The notes under the pieces: model-generated
The model's input: only the letters and a program-made list of their open reading frames with translations
Database searches by the model: none
What the model was told of the DNA's origin: nothing
Part shown: positions 35,852 through 46,610 of the stretch, piece by piece
How positions within the stretch are numbered: the stretch's first letter is position 1
Layout of the letters: each line of letters opens with the position of its first letter
Translations under genes and position numbers: made by a program
Origin: Streptomyces sp. NBC_00390
GTDB taxonomy: Bacteria; Actinomycetota; Actinomycetes; Streptomycetales; Streptomycetaceae
Length of the DNA: 64,000 nucleotides
Assembly: GCF_036057275.1 (NCBI RefSeq)
Contig: NZ_CP107945.1
Location: 8,184,001-8,248,000, forward strand
Direction: 5' to 3'

Positions 35852-37177
35852 CTACGTCGGCAGGGGTGTGCGCAGGGCGAGGACGGCCATGTCGTCGTGG
35901 CCGTCGCTGGGGTGGTGGTCGACAAGGGCCTGGCAGAGGTCGTTCAGGGGCAGGTCGCCGTGGGCGGCCGCGGTTCGGGCGAGCGCGTCGAGGCTGGTGT
36001 CGATGGGATGGTCGGGGTGCTCGATCAGTCCGTCGGTGAAGAAGACCACGGTGGAGCCGGCGGGGAGTGGGCGGGTGTGGTCAGGGCGGGGTTGGTCGAC
36101 GTCCACTCCGAGGGGGATCCCGGGCTCGGCATGCAGGTACTCCGGGTCCCGGCCGGGGGTGATGAGCAGGGGCGGGAGGTGGCCTGCGGTGCTCCAGTGC
36201 AGGGTCCAGGTGGAGCCTGCGGGTTCGATGCGGGCCAGGCAGGCGGTGGTGACGGGGTTGTTGGTGATGGCGTGCAGGGTGTGGTCGAGCTGTGTGAGGA
36301 CCTCGCTGGGCGGGGTGCGGCGGTCGTAAAGCAGGGCGCGCAGCATGTTGCGGGTCTGGGCCATGGCCGCCGCAGCTCTCAGGTCGTGGCCGCCGACGTC
36401 GCCGATGACCGCTGCACACGTCCGGTCCGGGAGCAGAAAGGCGTCGTACCAGTCACCGCCGACCTGTGCCGGGGTGGTCGCCGGCCGGTAGATGGCGGCG
36501 CCCTCGTATGGTCGCAGGTCGGACAGGGTCGGCAGCAGCAGACGCTGGAACTGCTCGCTGCGCGTGCGGACATGCTCGAACAAGCGCGCGTTTTCGATGG
36601 CCACTCCGGCGGCCCCGGCGAGTGCGACGACGATGCCCTCGTCGTACGCGTCAAATGGCTCCCCGTCACGCCGGTCGGCCAGGTACAGGTCCCCATAGAC
36701 CTCGCCCCGGACGCTGATCGCCACCCCGAGAAGGCTGCGCATCGGCGGGTGACCCGGCGGGAACCCTGCGGAATGCGGATGGGAGGAAATCTCCTGGACC
36801 CGGAGCGGTTCAGGGCGGTGGATCAGCGCCCCGAGCAGGCCCCGTCCGTGTGGAAACTCGACGCTGCCCAGGGCGGCCCGTTCCTGCTCGCTCAGCCCCA
36901 CGGGGATGAAGTGAGCCAGGCCCGTGCCCTGCTCATCGAGGACGCCCAGCGCACCGTAGCGGGCCTGGACCAGATCCATGGCGGCCGTGACGATCCGGTC
37001 CAGCACCACCGGCAGCTCCAATTCCCGGCTGACTGCCATGACCGCGTCCAGCAGCGCCTCCAACCGGTCTCTGGTCCGGGCCAGCCCATGGAGCTGCGCG
37101 GAGATCTGGTCGAGCTGGTCGTCCAGGAAGCGATGCAGGTCGCCGATGTTCGGAGGTTGCGGTTGATCACGTGCCAT
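35852..37177 (-). CDS. GAF-domain PP2C (SpoIIE/RsbU-type) phosphatase
   Basis: A 441-residue cytosolic protein. A short coiled coil (residues 10-45) is followed by a GAF domain (residues 50-200; LPVVLDRIVTAAMDLVQARYGALGVLD, GEVYGDLYLADR). The C-terminal PP2C phosphatase domain has the metal-binding aspartates in VGGDWYDAF, VIGDVGGHD, FFTDGLIE and GHDDMAVLAL. Such proteins dephosphorylate anti-sigma-factor antagonists in partner-switching pathways. The GAF signal is unknown. The ATG at 37177 has GGGAGAA upstream. No antagonist or anti-sigma gene is adjacent. Confidence 0.9.
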   Translation of the reverse strand: MARDQPQPPNIGDLHRFLDDQLDQISAQLHGLARTRDRLEALLDAVMAVSRELELPVVLDRIVTAAMDLVQARYGALGVLDEQGTGLAHFIPVGLSEQERAALGSVEFPHGRGLLGALIHRPEPLRVQEISSHPHSAGFPPGHPPMRSLLGVAISVRGEVYGDLYLADRRDGEPFDAYDEGIVVALAGAAGVAIENARLFEHVRTRSEQFQRLLLPTLSDLRPYEGAAIYRPATTPAQVGGDWYDAFLLPDRTCAAVIGDVGGHDLRAAAAMAQTRNMLRALLYDRRTPPSEVLTQLDHTLHAITNNPVTTACLARIEPAGSTWTLHWSTAGHLPPLLITPGRDPEYLHAEPGIPLGVDVDQPRPDHTRPLPAGSTVVFFTDGLIEHPDHPIDTSLDALARTAAAHGDLPLNDLCQALVDHHPSDGHDDMAVLALRTPLPT

Positions 37178-37517
37178 GGTTCTCCCGACGCCGCCGCACG
37201 AGCCGTCCTACCTGGCGGGCGGGCATTCCCGCGTGCGGACGTCCGGCTCGCGGACCCGCGGATGCAGCCTCTTCGGCCTCCCTGTGCTGCCACATCACCC
37301 CGAGCTCGGTCTGGGCCGCATCAGGCCGGTCGCCCGGGTAAGGTCCTCGCCCTCCTGTCTATCGCCTTGAGCCGGCCACCGCCTCCCGAAGCCCGGTCGT
37401 CTCAACTCGGCCGAGTCGCGGTGGCCGGAGCGCTGCAGGCACTACCGCGTACCGAGCGGAGCTTGGCGTGGTGCGGGCCGCAACGTGATGACGCGAACCA
37501 TGATCCACCGGCCAAGA
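37178..37517. other. Intergenic region
   Basis: About 340 bases separate two co-directional genes. No gene or clear regulatory site is seen. Confidence 0.4.
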
Positions 37518-37946
37518 TCACAAGGACGACAGCCCCGGGGTGCAGGAGGGGCACAGTCCGCGGTAGGTGACCTCGACGTCGGACACGGTGAAGCCGAACC
37601 GTTCCTCCGCCGGGAGGTCGGCCAGTGGATTGCCGGTCGGGTGGACGTCGCGGATGGTGCCGCAGCGGGAGCACACCATGTGCTGGTGCGGACGGTGCGC
37701 GTTGGGGTCGTAACGCTTGGCGCGGCCGTCGGTGGAGACCTCCATGACCTCGCCGAGGGAGACCAGCTCGCCCAGGGCGTTGTAGACGGTAGCCCGGGAG
37801 ATCTCGGGCAGCCGCTGTGCCGCGCGGGCGTGCACCTCGTCGGCCGTGAGATGCACGTGGTCACCGTCGAGGACCTCCGCAACGACACGCCGCTGGGAGG
37901 TCATCCGCCAGCCACGCCCTCGCAGTCGCTCCAGCAGGTCACTCAT
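37518..37946 (-). CDS. furA: Fur-family regulator of catalase-peroxidase
   Basis: A 142-residue Fur-family metalloregulator. The DNA-binding helix is EISRATVYNALGELVSLGEV. The metal-binding HQHMVCSRCGTIRDV supplies His and the first CxxC, and LCPSC near the end the second CxxC, a structural zinc site. In Streptomyces and mycobacteria such regulators repress the adjacent catalase-peroxidase gene and lose repression upon peroxide oxidation. Here the katG gene is divergent and not in the usual furA-katG operon order. The ATG at 37946 has AGGTGAG upstream. Confidence 0.88.
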   Translation of the reverse strand: MSDLLERLRGRGWRMTSQRRVVAEVLDGDHVHLTADEVHARAAQRLPEISRATVYNALGELVSLGEVMEVSTDGRAKRYDPNAHRPHQHMVCSRCGTIRDVHPTGNPLADLPAEERFGFTVSDVEVTYRGLCPSCTPGLSSL

Positions 37947-38520
37947 ATCGGCTCACCTGTTCGGGCTCGGTGGACACCCGCAGATTACCGGTGGGGACCA
38001 GGCTCTGACGGGAAGCGGATCAGGCGATCCTCCAGATCTGGACTCTGTCCATTCCTGGGCGGCTGGGCCTTCTGGGGCAGACCCGCATATAATTGTTCGT
38101 TTCCGTTTCCCATGTAAACGGGTGATCGTGATGATCGGAAATGCGTCACCCTTTCTTGTGTGCCTCAGGAGCCGGGACCGTCATCGATCATGGGGCCATC
38201 CTGCTGAGCCCACAAACGCCTTTGGATTTTGAGCGCTTGTTACGCGGGATTGCTCTGCGTGTTCTCTTAGCGGTGCGGTCCGCGGTGCGCGACCATACGG
38301 ACGCCCACACAGGCTCCGTCATCGGCGTCGCTCGTGAGGGCAGACATTCGCCGGCCGCCGGCCCTGCATTCACTCCCGGGGGCCTGGTCAGGCGTTTCCA
38401 GCAGACGGGCTCCACGGCGCGCGACGAGCGCGGGTCGCAGTGCTCGACACCAGCAGAGCAAACAACGTCTAGAGCAGTCAGACAGCACAAGGAAACACCG
38501 AGACAGGAAGAGGGACGGAC
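37947..38520. promoter_or_regulatory. Long divergent furA-katG control region
   Basis: 574 bases separate the two start codons. A locally AT-rich island at 38085-38118 holds TATAAT (38088-38093) and the sequence ATTGTTCGTTTCCG followed by CATGTAAACG. It is a good candidate for the peroxide-responsive Fur site and the katG promoter. The leader to katG would then be about 400 bases, unusually long. Confidence 0.55.
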
Positions 38521-40710
<2,190 letters not shown>

Positions 40711-40714
40711 GCCC

Positions 40715-40753
40715 GATGTCCGGGTCGGCCGCTCGTGGGCCGACCCGGACATC
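40715..40753 (+). terminator. Perfect 16-bp hairpin terminator of katG
   Basis: 40715-40730 pairs perfectly with 40738-40753 across the loop GCTCGTG. It begins four bases after the katG stop. Confidence 0.9.
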
Positions 40754-41133
40754 CTCGGGATCCGGGCAGTCGGCCCAGCAGGATGAGCATGCAGGTACCA
40801 GGCCCCGACTGCGGGCCGCGCCTCTCCGTCGAGGCGATGCGTCAGGTGCGGCGTTCGAACTCCCCGAGCTGGCTGCTGTCCAGGTGCGGCAGAAGAGCGC
40901 CGGGGTCCTGATAGACGGCCGCGGCCCCGGCCTCTTCGAGATCCGCACGGGGATGCAGCCCGACCGGGCCGGGGACGCCCGCCTCTCGCGCGTCGACATC
41001 GCAGTCAACACAGCCGTGGTCGATACGAAGTCACGGCCGGCGTCTGCGGTTTCCGGGACGCGAGAGCTGCCGACTGACGATTGACTGGGGGCCGGCAATG
41101 ACCGAATGACACGGAACTCATGGGGGCCACGCA
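40754..41133. other. Gene-free stretch
   Basis: About 380 bases. A plus-strand frame runs through to 41084, but its composition and missing start site argue against a gene. Confidence 0.4.
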
Positions 41134-41718
41134 GTGAAGAGCAACGACACTCCGCTGATACCGGACGCGGTGTGGCTGGAGGAACGACTGGGCGAAGGCT
41201 CGCTCTGGCGACCGGACGAGGCCGGTCTGCCGGCCGAGCTGACCGATGCCCGGTCGAGGGAGTTCCTGCTCACGGTCGGCTTTCCCGCCGTCCACCTCGA
41301 CGTCGTGGGAATCGACACGAGGCACTTGCGGGACGAGGACGGGCTGGAACCGTTCGATGCCGACGAGATCTACGGGCGCCGCTACCCCGACGATGACTCC
41401 CCGCCCGAGAACTTCTGCTTCACCGTCGCCATCTGGGGCGACCAGCACCTGATGCTCGACGCCGCGGACGGTGGCATCACCCACTACGACCCCAACGGAT
41501 GGGACCACGGGGATGGGTGGCAGGGACCGGCCGCCGATTCCCTCCCCCTGCTGGCCGTGCTCCTCGGGCTGATCGCCGAGTCGAGCAACGCCCTCGAATC
41601 GGCCGACGACGCCGTACGCGCGGCCGCCGTCACCGATCTGCGCGAGCGCATGATCGGCCAGGATCTGTATGTGAACGAATCTGCGTTCTGGGACGAGATC
41701 TTCGACTGTCTGGGCTGA
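41134..41718 (+). CDS. SUKH-4-like immunity-family protein
   Basis: A 194-residue acidic protein. The blocks LLTVGFPA, PENFCFTVAIWGDQHLMLDAADGGITHYD and LPLLAVLLGLIAESSNAL fit the SUKH-4 fold: strand, WG turn, acidic loop, then the helix. SUKH-4 proteins are typically immunity proteins for nuclease or deaminase toxins, or orphans. No toxin gene of that kind adjoins, but the next gene (convergent) is the glycosylase-ADP-ribosyltransferase fusion. The GTG start at 41134 has a G-run upstream. A shared terminator separates it from that gene. Confidence 0.65.
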   Translation: MKSNDTPLIPDAVWLEERLGEGSLWRPDEAGLPAELTDARSREFLLTVGFPAVHLDVVGIDTRHLRDEDGLEPFDADEIYGRRYPDDDSPPENFCFTVAIWGDQHLMLDAADGGITHYDPNGWDHGDGWQGPAADSLPLLAVLLGLIAESSNALESADDAVRAAAVTDLRERMIGQDLYVNESAFWDEIFDCLG

Positions 41719-41853
41719 GAACGGGGCCGGTGAGGACAGACGTCGCCGGGACACCGTGCAGCCGATCGTCAAAGACGTTCAAGATGCCCGACTACGGTGA
41801 CGAGTTCTCCTGACCCGCGGTCCCGAGCGGCCGGCACGGACTGCCGGTGCGGG

Positions 41854-41886
41854 CCGGCCGCCACCTCACCCGGAGGTGGCGGCCGG
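41854..41886. terminator. Bidirectional 14-bp hairpin terminator
   Basis: 41854-41867 pairs perfectly with 41873-41886 around a five-base loop. It lies between the convergent SUKH-like gene and the glycosylase-ADP-ribosyltransferase gene and can serve both. Confidence 0.85.
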
Positions 41887-41899
41887 GGCCGGCGCCTGG

Positions 41900-43516
41900 T
41901 CAGGACACCAGGGTCTGCTCCTCCAGTTCCGTCAGCTTCACGGTGCACAGGCCGCCGCGTTCGGCCTTGACATCCGTCACCTTCAGCTGGGTGCCCGGCA
42001 GGAGGATGAACTCCTCCTCGCCGGTGAACGCGGAGAAGTCGCGGATGCCCACGGCCCGGGCGGGGACCACCTCGAACAATGTCCGCTTGCCGCGGCTGCC
42101 GAGGAACGCCTTGGCCACGCCGAGCTCGGACGTGCACGAGGACACGCCCCACCAGGCCACGGTCCGTCCGAGCGGGTACTGCGCACGCAGGTCCAGCGAC
42201 ACCCCGCGCCACAACGGCTTGGTCCGGACGGGGAGTTGCGACACCGCCGAGAACAGCAGCCGCAGATACGGCAGGTACGGGACGAGCCTGGACCGGTCCG
42301 GGGAGCGCAGGATGGCGTTGATCTCCCGGTAGAACCCGGACTCGCAGGTGTAGAGGAAGAGGGCGGCGATCGCGTCGGCGGACAGGCCGTCGGACGCCTC
42401 GTCCGCCCGCCGCTTGCCGAACTCGTGCGACCGGTCGACGTGCCGGCCCAGCCCCGACAACAGCGCGGCGACCGGGCTGACAGCCTCACGGAAGTCCATG
42501 AGCGGGGTGTCGAACACACCCGTGATCGCGGGGAGGACGAGCCCCTCGTCCTTGACGCTGGAGAGCCGGTCGAGGTACAGCTGATGCAGTTCCATGGTGG
42601 ACGCGATGAACGCGCCCATGCGGTCGGCGACGTCGCCGTCGGCCCCGCCGGTCTCCGCCGCGAGATGGTTCCAGCCGGTGCTCGGCAGCCAGTCGATCTC
42701 GTCGGCGCCCAGCGACGCGAGGGCCGCGTTCACCATCCCGAAGTGATCGCCGTCGCAGAAGATGTCGCCCTGCGCTGCGGGGTTGGCGTGGTCGATGTGC
42801 CGGACCTCGACCTCGGGGTACTTCTTCTGGAGCTCGAGAACGACCTTCTTCAGACTTCTCGCGTGCGCCCCCCACCACGCGAAGACGACCCCACGGTCCT
42901 CCTCGTCGGCGTTCTGCTTGGCCTTGAGGATCTCCTCGACGATCCGCTCGGCGACCGGCCGCCAGAACCGGGTGTGCCGGTCGGTGCCGATAGCTCCGTC
43001 GCTGTTGGCCGTCAGCGCCGCGTTCAGCAGCAGCACGCCCTGCGTGAGCATCGCCTGGAACCACTCCGGCGGCTGGACGGTGTCCTGCTTCTTCAGCAGC
43101 GCGCGAATGTCGGCTATAGGGGTCTTCTTGGGAATGCCGTACTTCCACATCGTCGCTGCCTTGATGATGCAGCGGATGCTGACAACCCTGCCGAACTGGC
43201 TGTCCTTCCAGTCGTGGAAGGTGTTGTCGAACATGGCGATGCCGGTGGCGCTCTCCGGCCGCGGGTACGGGTTCTGGCCGAAAATGACGACCTTCCACTT
43301 GTGCGGCGCGTTGGGCTTGAGCGCCTGGAAGGTCAGTTCGCGGACGGGGACGACCTCCGGGCTGCGGCCCGGGCCGATGAACGCGGCCGCGTCCGGCTGC
43401 GCCTCGATGACCGGCTTCAGCAGCGGAAGCCAGGGTTCACCGCCGCCGTTGAACAGTTCCGCAAGGGCCAGCGGGTCGTTCGGGTCGGGCGTGGCGGGGG
43501 TATGGGCATCGCTCAT
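41900..43516 (-). CDS. Uracil-DNA-glycosylase-like / ADP-ribosyltransferase fusion protein
   Basis: A 538-residue two-domain protein. Residues 60-285 follow family-1 uracil-DNA glycosylase: motif A is GQNPYP at 80-85 (the norm is GQDPYH, so the water-activating Asp is Asn), the base-binding Asn is N165 in VLLLNAALT, FAWWGAHA is at 212-219, and motif B is HANPA with the catalytic His243. Residues 330-538 follow the R-S-E class of mono-ADP-ribosyltransferases: Arg437 in LWRG, the S-T-S-like strand GVSSCTS (457-463), and the turn with E500-x-E502 (GEEEFILLPGT). The preceding helical part resembles ecto-ART N-termini. It would use NAD+ to modify a target at or near damaged DNA; the E-x-E pair usually predicts arginine. 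It is divergent from a macrodomain gene with matching damage promoters. Confidence 0.85.
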   Translation of the reverse strand: MSDAHTPATPDPNDPLALAELFNGGGEPWLPLLKPVIEAQPDAAAFIGPGRSPEVVPVRELTFQALKPNAPHKWKVVIFGQNPYPRPESATGIAMFDNTFHDWKDSQFGRVVSIRCIIKAATMWKYGIPKKTPIADIRALLKKQDTVQPPEWFQAMLTQGVLLLNAALTANSDGAIGTDRHTRFWRPVAERIVEEILKAKQNADEEDRGVVFAWWGAHARSLKKVVLELQKKYPEVEVRHIDHANPAAQGDIFCDGDHFGMVNAALASLGADEIDWLPSTGWNHLAAETGGADGDVADRMGAFIASTMELHQLYLDRLSSVKDEGLVLPAITGVFDTPLMDFREAVSPVAALLSGLGRHVDRSHEFGKRRADEASDGLSADAIAALFLYTCESGFYREINAILRSPDRSRLVPYLPYLRLLFSAVSQLPVRTKPLWRGVSLDLRAQYPLGRTVAWWGVSSCTSELGVAKAFLGSRGKRTLFEVVPARAVGIRDFSAFTGEEEFILLPGTQLKVTDVKAERGGLCTVKLTELEEQTLVS

Positions 43517-43578
43517 GGTGGAGGACTCCGAATGGTCGAACTGGGCTGGTGGAAGGCCTGATCGGCGAAGTTCCCATG

Positions 43579-43600
43579 AGCGTATGTCAGCCCACTGACA
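43579..43600 (-). promoter_or_regulatory. RecA-independent DNA-damage (PafBC-type) promoter for the fusion gene
   Basis: Read on the minus strand, TGTCAGTG (43600-43593) is followed by an eight-base spacer and TACGCT (43584-43579). This matches the mycobacterial RecA-NDp pattern, TTGTCRGTG-N8-TAnnnT. It would place a transcript start near 43572, about 56 bases before the ATG at 43516. Confidence 0.75.
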
Positions 43601-43642
43601 GCCCCCTTCCCTTCGCGGGGGAGCGGGTCCGAGCGGCTGCTC

Positions 43643-43664
43643 TGTCAGTGGGGCGCGGTAGCGT
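43643..43664 (+). promoter_or_regulatory. RecA-independent DNA-damage (PafBC-type) promoter for the macrodomain gene
   Basis: TGTCAGTG (43643-43650), an eight-base spacer and TAGCGT (43659-43664) form the same pattern as on the other strand. The predicted start near 43671 gives a leader of about 30 bases to the ATG at 43703. The pair of CTGTCAGTGGG boxes forms an 11-base inverted repeat. Confidence 0.78.
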
Positions 43665-43702
43665 CCCGATCAGTTGAGTGACCGTTCCCGATCGGAGTGA
43701 AC

Positions 43703-44380
43703 ATGACCGTAGACCGTGCGCAGTCGCCGCTCAGTGTGGTGCTGACCGACATCAACACCGCAGTGGTGGAGGCCTGGCGAGCGGCCTTCGCCGACACCCC
43801 CGAGATTGAGATCCGCAAGGGCTCGATCCTCGACGAGGACGTCGACGCCTGGGTCAGCCCCACCAACTCCCGTGGCCGGATGGACGGCGGGGTCGACGCG
43901 GCCATCAAGCGGCATCTCGGCGCGGGCATCCAGCTGCGCGTTCAGAGGGCGATCCGCAGCCAGTTCGCAGGAGCCCTCCCGGTGGGCAGCGCGGTGTGCG
44001 TTCCGTCCGGGGCGGTCAAGCCGAGGTTCCTGATCTCGACGCCGACGATGGAGACGTCCTCGCAGAACGTCAGCGAGACCCTGAACGTGGCCCTGGCGTG
44101 CGCCGCCGCGTTTCAGGCGATCCACCAGCAGAACAAGAAGGCGCCGGGCAGCATCCGGTCGGTGGCGCTGGTCGGCATGGGCGCCCGGACCGGCCGGGTG
44201 CTGGCGCGGGTGTGCGCCAACCTGATGTGGACGGGCCACACCCTCTTCAACGACCACTCCTTCGACGACTACGACGACCTGCGCAGCACGATCGTCGCGC
44301 AGCTCGACGACCTCGAGAGCGCGCCCGTTGAGAAGCGGGTCCGCATAGCGCCACCCAAGCGCGCCGCCCCGCGCCGCTGA
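43703..44380 (+). CDS. Macrodomain protein, probable ADP-ribose binder or hydrolase
   Basis: A 225-residue protein consisting mostly of one macrodomain. Signature elements are DAWVSPTNSRGRMDGGVDAAI (the NA/TNxxGxxxGG loop that holds the distal ribose and adenine) and LISTPTM followed by the helix with NVALACAAAFQAI. The closing ALVGMGARTGRV loop binds the phosphates. Macrodomains bind or remove ADP-ribose from proteins or DNA. Because it is divergent from an ADP-ribosyltransferase and shares its promoter type, it is likely the eraser or reader for that enzyme's mark. The ATG at 43703 has CGGAG six bases upstream; a GTG at 43697 would overlap that site. Confidence 0.88.
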   Translation: MTVDRAQSPLSVVLTDINTAVVEAWRAAFADTPEIEIRKGSILDEDVDAWVSPTNSRGRMDGGVDAAIKRHLGAGIQLRVQRAIRSQFAGALPVGSAVCVPSGAVKPRFLISTPTMETSSQNVSETLNVALACAAAFQAIHQQNKKAPGSIRSVALVGMGARTGRVLARVCANLMWTGHTLFNDHSFDDYDDLRSTIVAQLDDLESAPVEKRVRIAPPKRAAPRR

Positions 44381-44632
44381 CGAGGCTCTCGGCCGCCCTC
44401 CGTCGTAGTGGACCGGCTCATGTGCCCGGGCCGCGCAGGTTCTGCGGGCGGGAGGCGGATACACGCGCTGACCACGGGGGAGGGGGTACTGACGGTGCCC
44501 GGCTGGGGCGGTCCGTTGCTGTGCCCAGGAGGTTCAGCCCGCGGCTCCCACGCGCAGAGGGCGCCCGAGGTACGCCCACCCCAAGGGGTTCCATTGCAGG
44601 CGTCGCACTTTGGCCCTGTCCCCCGCGATTCC

Positions 44633-44790
44633 GGCCGCAGAACAGGCAACTACCACAGGTCCAAGCGCTACCACCGCCGTCTGCGCTGGCTGTTCTACAT
44701 GTCCGCGCAGACCGCCATGATGCGGCCAGGACCGTCCCGGGGCTACTACCTCAAGAAACGTGCACGCCACCGGCCACAACGCCCGTTGCT
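44633..44790 (+). pseudogene. IS110-family transposase remnant
   Basis: About 50 residues read RTGNYHRSKRYHRRLRWLFY, then AMMRPGPSRGYYLKKRA. This is the conserved C-terminal DUF/serine-region block of IS110 transposases. The rest of the 44381-44978 interval has no recognisable gene. Confidence 0.75.
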
Positions 44791-44978
44791 CACCGGCAGG
44801 AACGGCCTCAGCGGTTCCCACTCAGCATCGCTCAGTGCGTTGTGGCTAACCGGATTTCGTTCGAGGCGTGCGGCGCGGGTGATCATCTGGACAGAGGTAC
44901 GGGTGCGGTCGCGGGCATGAAAGAACGGGCCCCTTGGTAGTGACGCGGTTACGACACCAGCACGACCAAGGAAGCCCG

Positions 44979-45935
44979 TTGCCCGATCAGTTGAGCAGTA
45001 CCACTGTGCCTGCGTCCACCGCGGTCACCCCTGCGTGTGACTGCTACGTGCACCGGTTCGGTTCGATCGCTCCGGGGCTGCGGGCAGGCTGCTATCCCAG
45101 TGACATGACGGATGCGGAGTGGGCCGAGGTCCGCTCGGCGATGCCGGTTCCGGCCTGGCTGCTGAAGCGGGGCGGGCGTCCGGAGGCGTACTGCCACCGC
45201 GAGATACTCGACGCGGTGCGCTACCTGGTCGACAACGGCGTGAAGTGGACGGCCATGCCGGTCGACTTCCCGTACTGGCGGGCGGTCTACGACTTCTTCC
45301 GCCGCTGGCGGTCCTACGGCTATGTGCGTGAACTGCACGAACGCCTGCGACGTTCGGCGAGGGAACGCTCGGGCCGCAACGCCGAGCCCAGTGCGGGAGT
45401 CATCGACAGTCAGTCGGTGGACGCCTCCGAGACCGTCGGCGAGGACAGCCGCGGATACGACGGCGGCAAGTCACGTGACGGCCGCAAGCGTCACATCCTG
45501 ACCGACACCGAGGGCCTGCTCCTGGAGGTCACCGTGACCACGGCCGATGTGCACGACTCCAAGGCCGCCCCCGCACTGCTGGAGACGTTCATGGACCAGC
45601 CGGGCCGGCTGCTGAAACTGGTGTGGGTCGACAGTGCCTACCAGGGTCCGGCGCTGGCGAAGGCGTTCGCCCGCCACGGAGTCCGGACCGAGGTCGTGCG
45701 CCGCTCCGACGGACAACGCGGATTCGTCGTCCTGGCCCGCAGGTGGGTCGTGGAGCGCACGCTGAGCTGGCTGGCCCGCTCACGCCGCCTCAACCGCGAC
45801 CACGAACGCCGCCCCGACCACCACGCCCAGATGGTGTGGTGGGCCGCCGTGATCAGGCTGTCCCGGCGCCTGGCCGCAGACGCTCCGCGCTGGCCGGAGA
45901 AACGCCCCGCCCGACTGCTGCGGGCACGGGCATGA
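44979..45935 (+). CDS. IS5-family transposase, intact
   Basis: A 318-residue DDE transposase. The order is MTDAEWAEVRSAMPVPAW with the N-terminal HTH region, VYDFFRRWRSYG, then the catalytic core: VIDSQSVDAS with the first Asp, HILTDTEGLLL, WVDSAYQG with the second Asp, and VVERTLSWLARSRRLNRDHE with the Glu. No stop or frameshift interrupts it, so the element may still be active. The TTG at 44979 has AAGGA upstream; ATG at 45105 is the conservative alternative. The terminal repeats could not be defined by eye. Its 3' end overlaps a convergent gene. Confidence 0.85.
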   Translation: MPDQLSSTTVPASTAVTPACDCYVHRFGSIAPGLRAGCYPSDMTDAEWAEVRSAMPVPAWLLKRGGRPEAYCHREILDAVRYLVDNGVKWTAMPVDFPYWRAVYDFFRRWRSYGYVRELHERLRRSARERSGRNAEPSAGVIDSQSVDASETVGEDSRGYDGGKSRDGRKRHILTDTEGLLLEVTVTTADVHDSKAAPALLETFMDQPGRLLKLVWVDSAYQGPALAKAFARHGVRTEVVRRSDGQRGFVVLARRWVVERTLSWLARSRRLNRDHERRPDHHAQMVWWAAVIRLSRRLAADAPRWPEKRPARLLRARA

Positions 45936-46419
45936 ACCGTCCGTCCTTCGCCCGCACCAGCCAGCCCCGCTTCTCCAGCACGTAGGCACGGTGCCGGATC
46001 CTCTCCACCTCGTTCTTGATCTCCGCCTCCCGGCCCACCGCCCGCGTCAGCTCCACCCCGTTCACCGGCCCCGAAGCAGCCACCACCGCGGCGAACACCT
46101 CCCGGTACAGGCCGCTGAGCACCTCCTCGCCCATGCCCGACCGCCACACCGGCGGCCGCTCGCCATGCCCCGCGCCGGGGCCGCCCGATCCCACGGCAGC
46201 AGCCATCCCACCACCGGACAGCACGGAAACCGGCGTATTCACCGCGCCCTCCCCGGCCAGCACCGACACGAGCTCCTCACGCCCCACCCGGGCCCGCTCG
46301 ACCCGCTCCCGCGCGGCATCCACCTCCGCCTGAGCCTGCTCCAGGACCTCCGTCCAGGACTCCAGATCCTGCCTCGCCCGCGCCTCACGCTGTTCCATCA
46401 ACCCCAGCACCGACGGCAT
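45853..46419 (-). CDS. Coiled-coil/winged-helix hypothetical protein overlapping the IS5 gene
   Basis: A 188-residue protein. The first 60 residues form a coiled coil (LEQAQAEVDAARERVERARVG). A glycine-rich linker follows, then a winged-helix-like C-terminus (GPVNGVELTRAVGREAEIKNEVERIRHRAYVLEKRGWLVR). Proteins with this C-terminal block are common beside Streptomyces IS5 elements, which suggests it belongs to or marks the insertion site of that element. The last 27 codons are antisense to the transposase end. The ATG at 46419 has GGAGGGTG upstream. Confidence 0.65.
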   Translation of the reverse strand: MPSVLGLMEQREARARQDLESWTEVLEQAQAEVDAARERVERARVGREELVSVLAGEGAVNTPVSVLSGGGMAAAVGSGGPGAGHGERPPVWRSGMGEEVLSGLYREVFAAVVAASGPVNGVELTRAVGREAEIKNEVERIRHRAYVLEKRGWLVRAKDGRFMPVPAAVGRGVSPASAERLRPGAGTA

Positions 46420-46610
46420 CGCACCCTCCTCGATCCACAACAAGCCGTCCGCTGCCTGCCCCTACCCCTCCGCGATCATGCCCCGCACACGACGAAGCCC
46501 CTGCTCATCGAACAGGGACTCCCTTTGCCACAACGCACTCAGATCACCCCGCCCCATGCCCGGAACAACGACCTGGACACAGCGCAGTCACAAGGTCGGC
46601 CGGGCAAGTG

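Noticed and set aside
35576..37570. 664-residue open frame on the plus strand
   Set aside because: It is antisense to the GAF-SpoIIE phosphatase and has no recognisable domain or start site.
43517..43702. LexA/SOS box in the divergent promoter
   Set aside because: No CGAAC-N4-GTTCG palindrome is present. The sequence fits the RecA-independent promoter pattern.
41900..44380. Canonical DarT/DarG toxin-antitoxin pair
   Set aside because: The transferase has an R-S-ExE motif and a glycosylase fusion, and the macrodomain loop differs from DarG. The genes are also divergent, where DarT and DarG form an operon.
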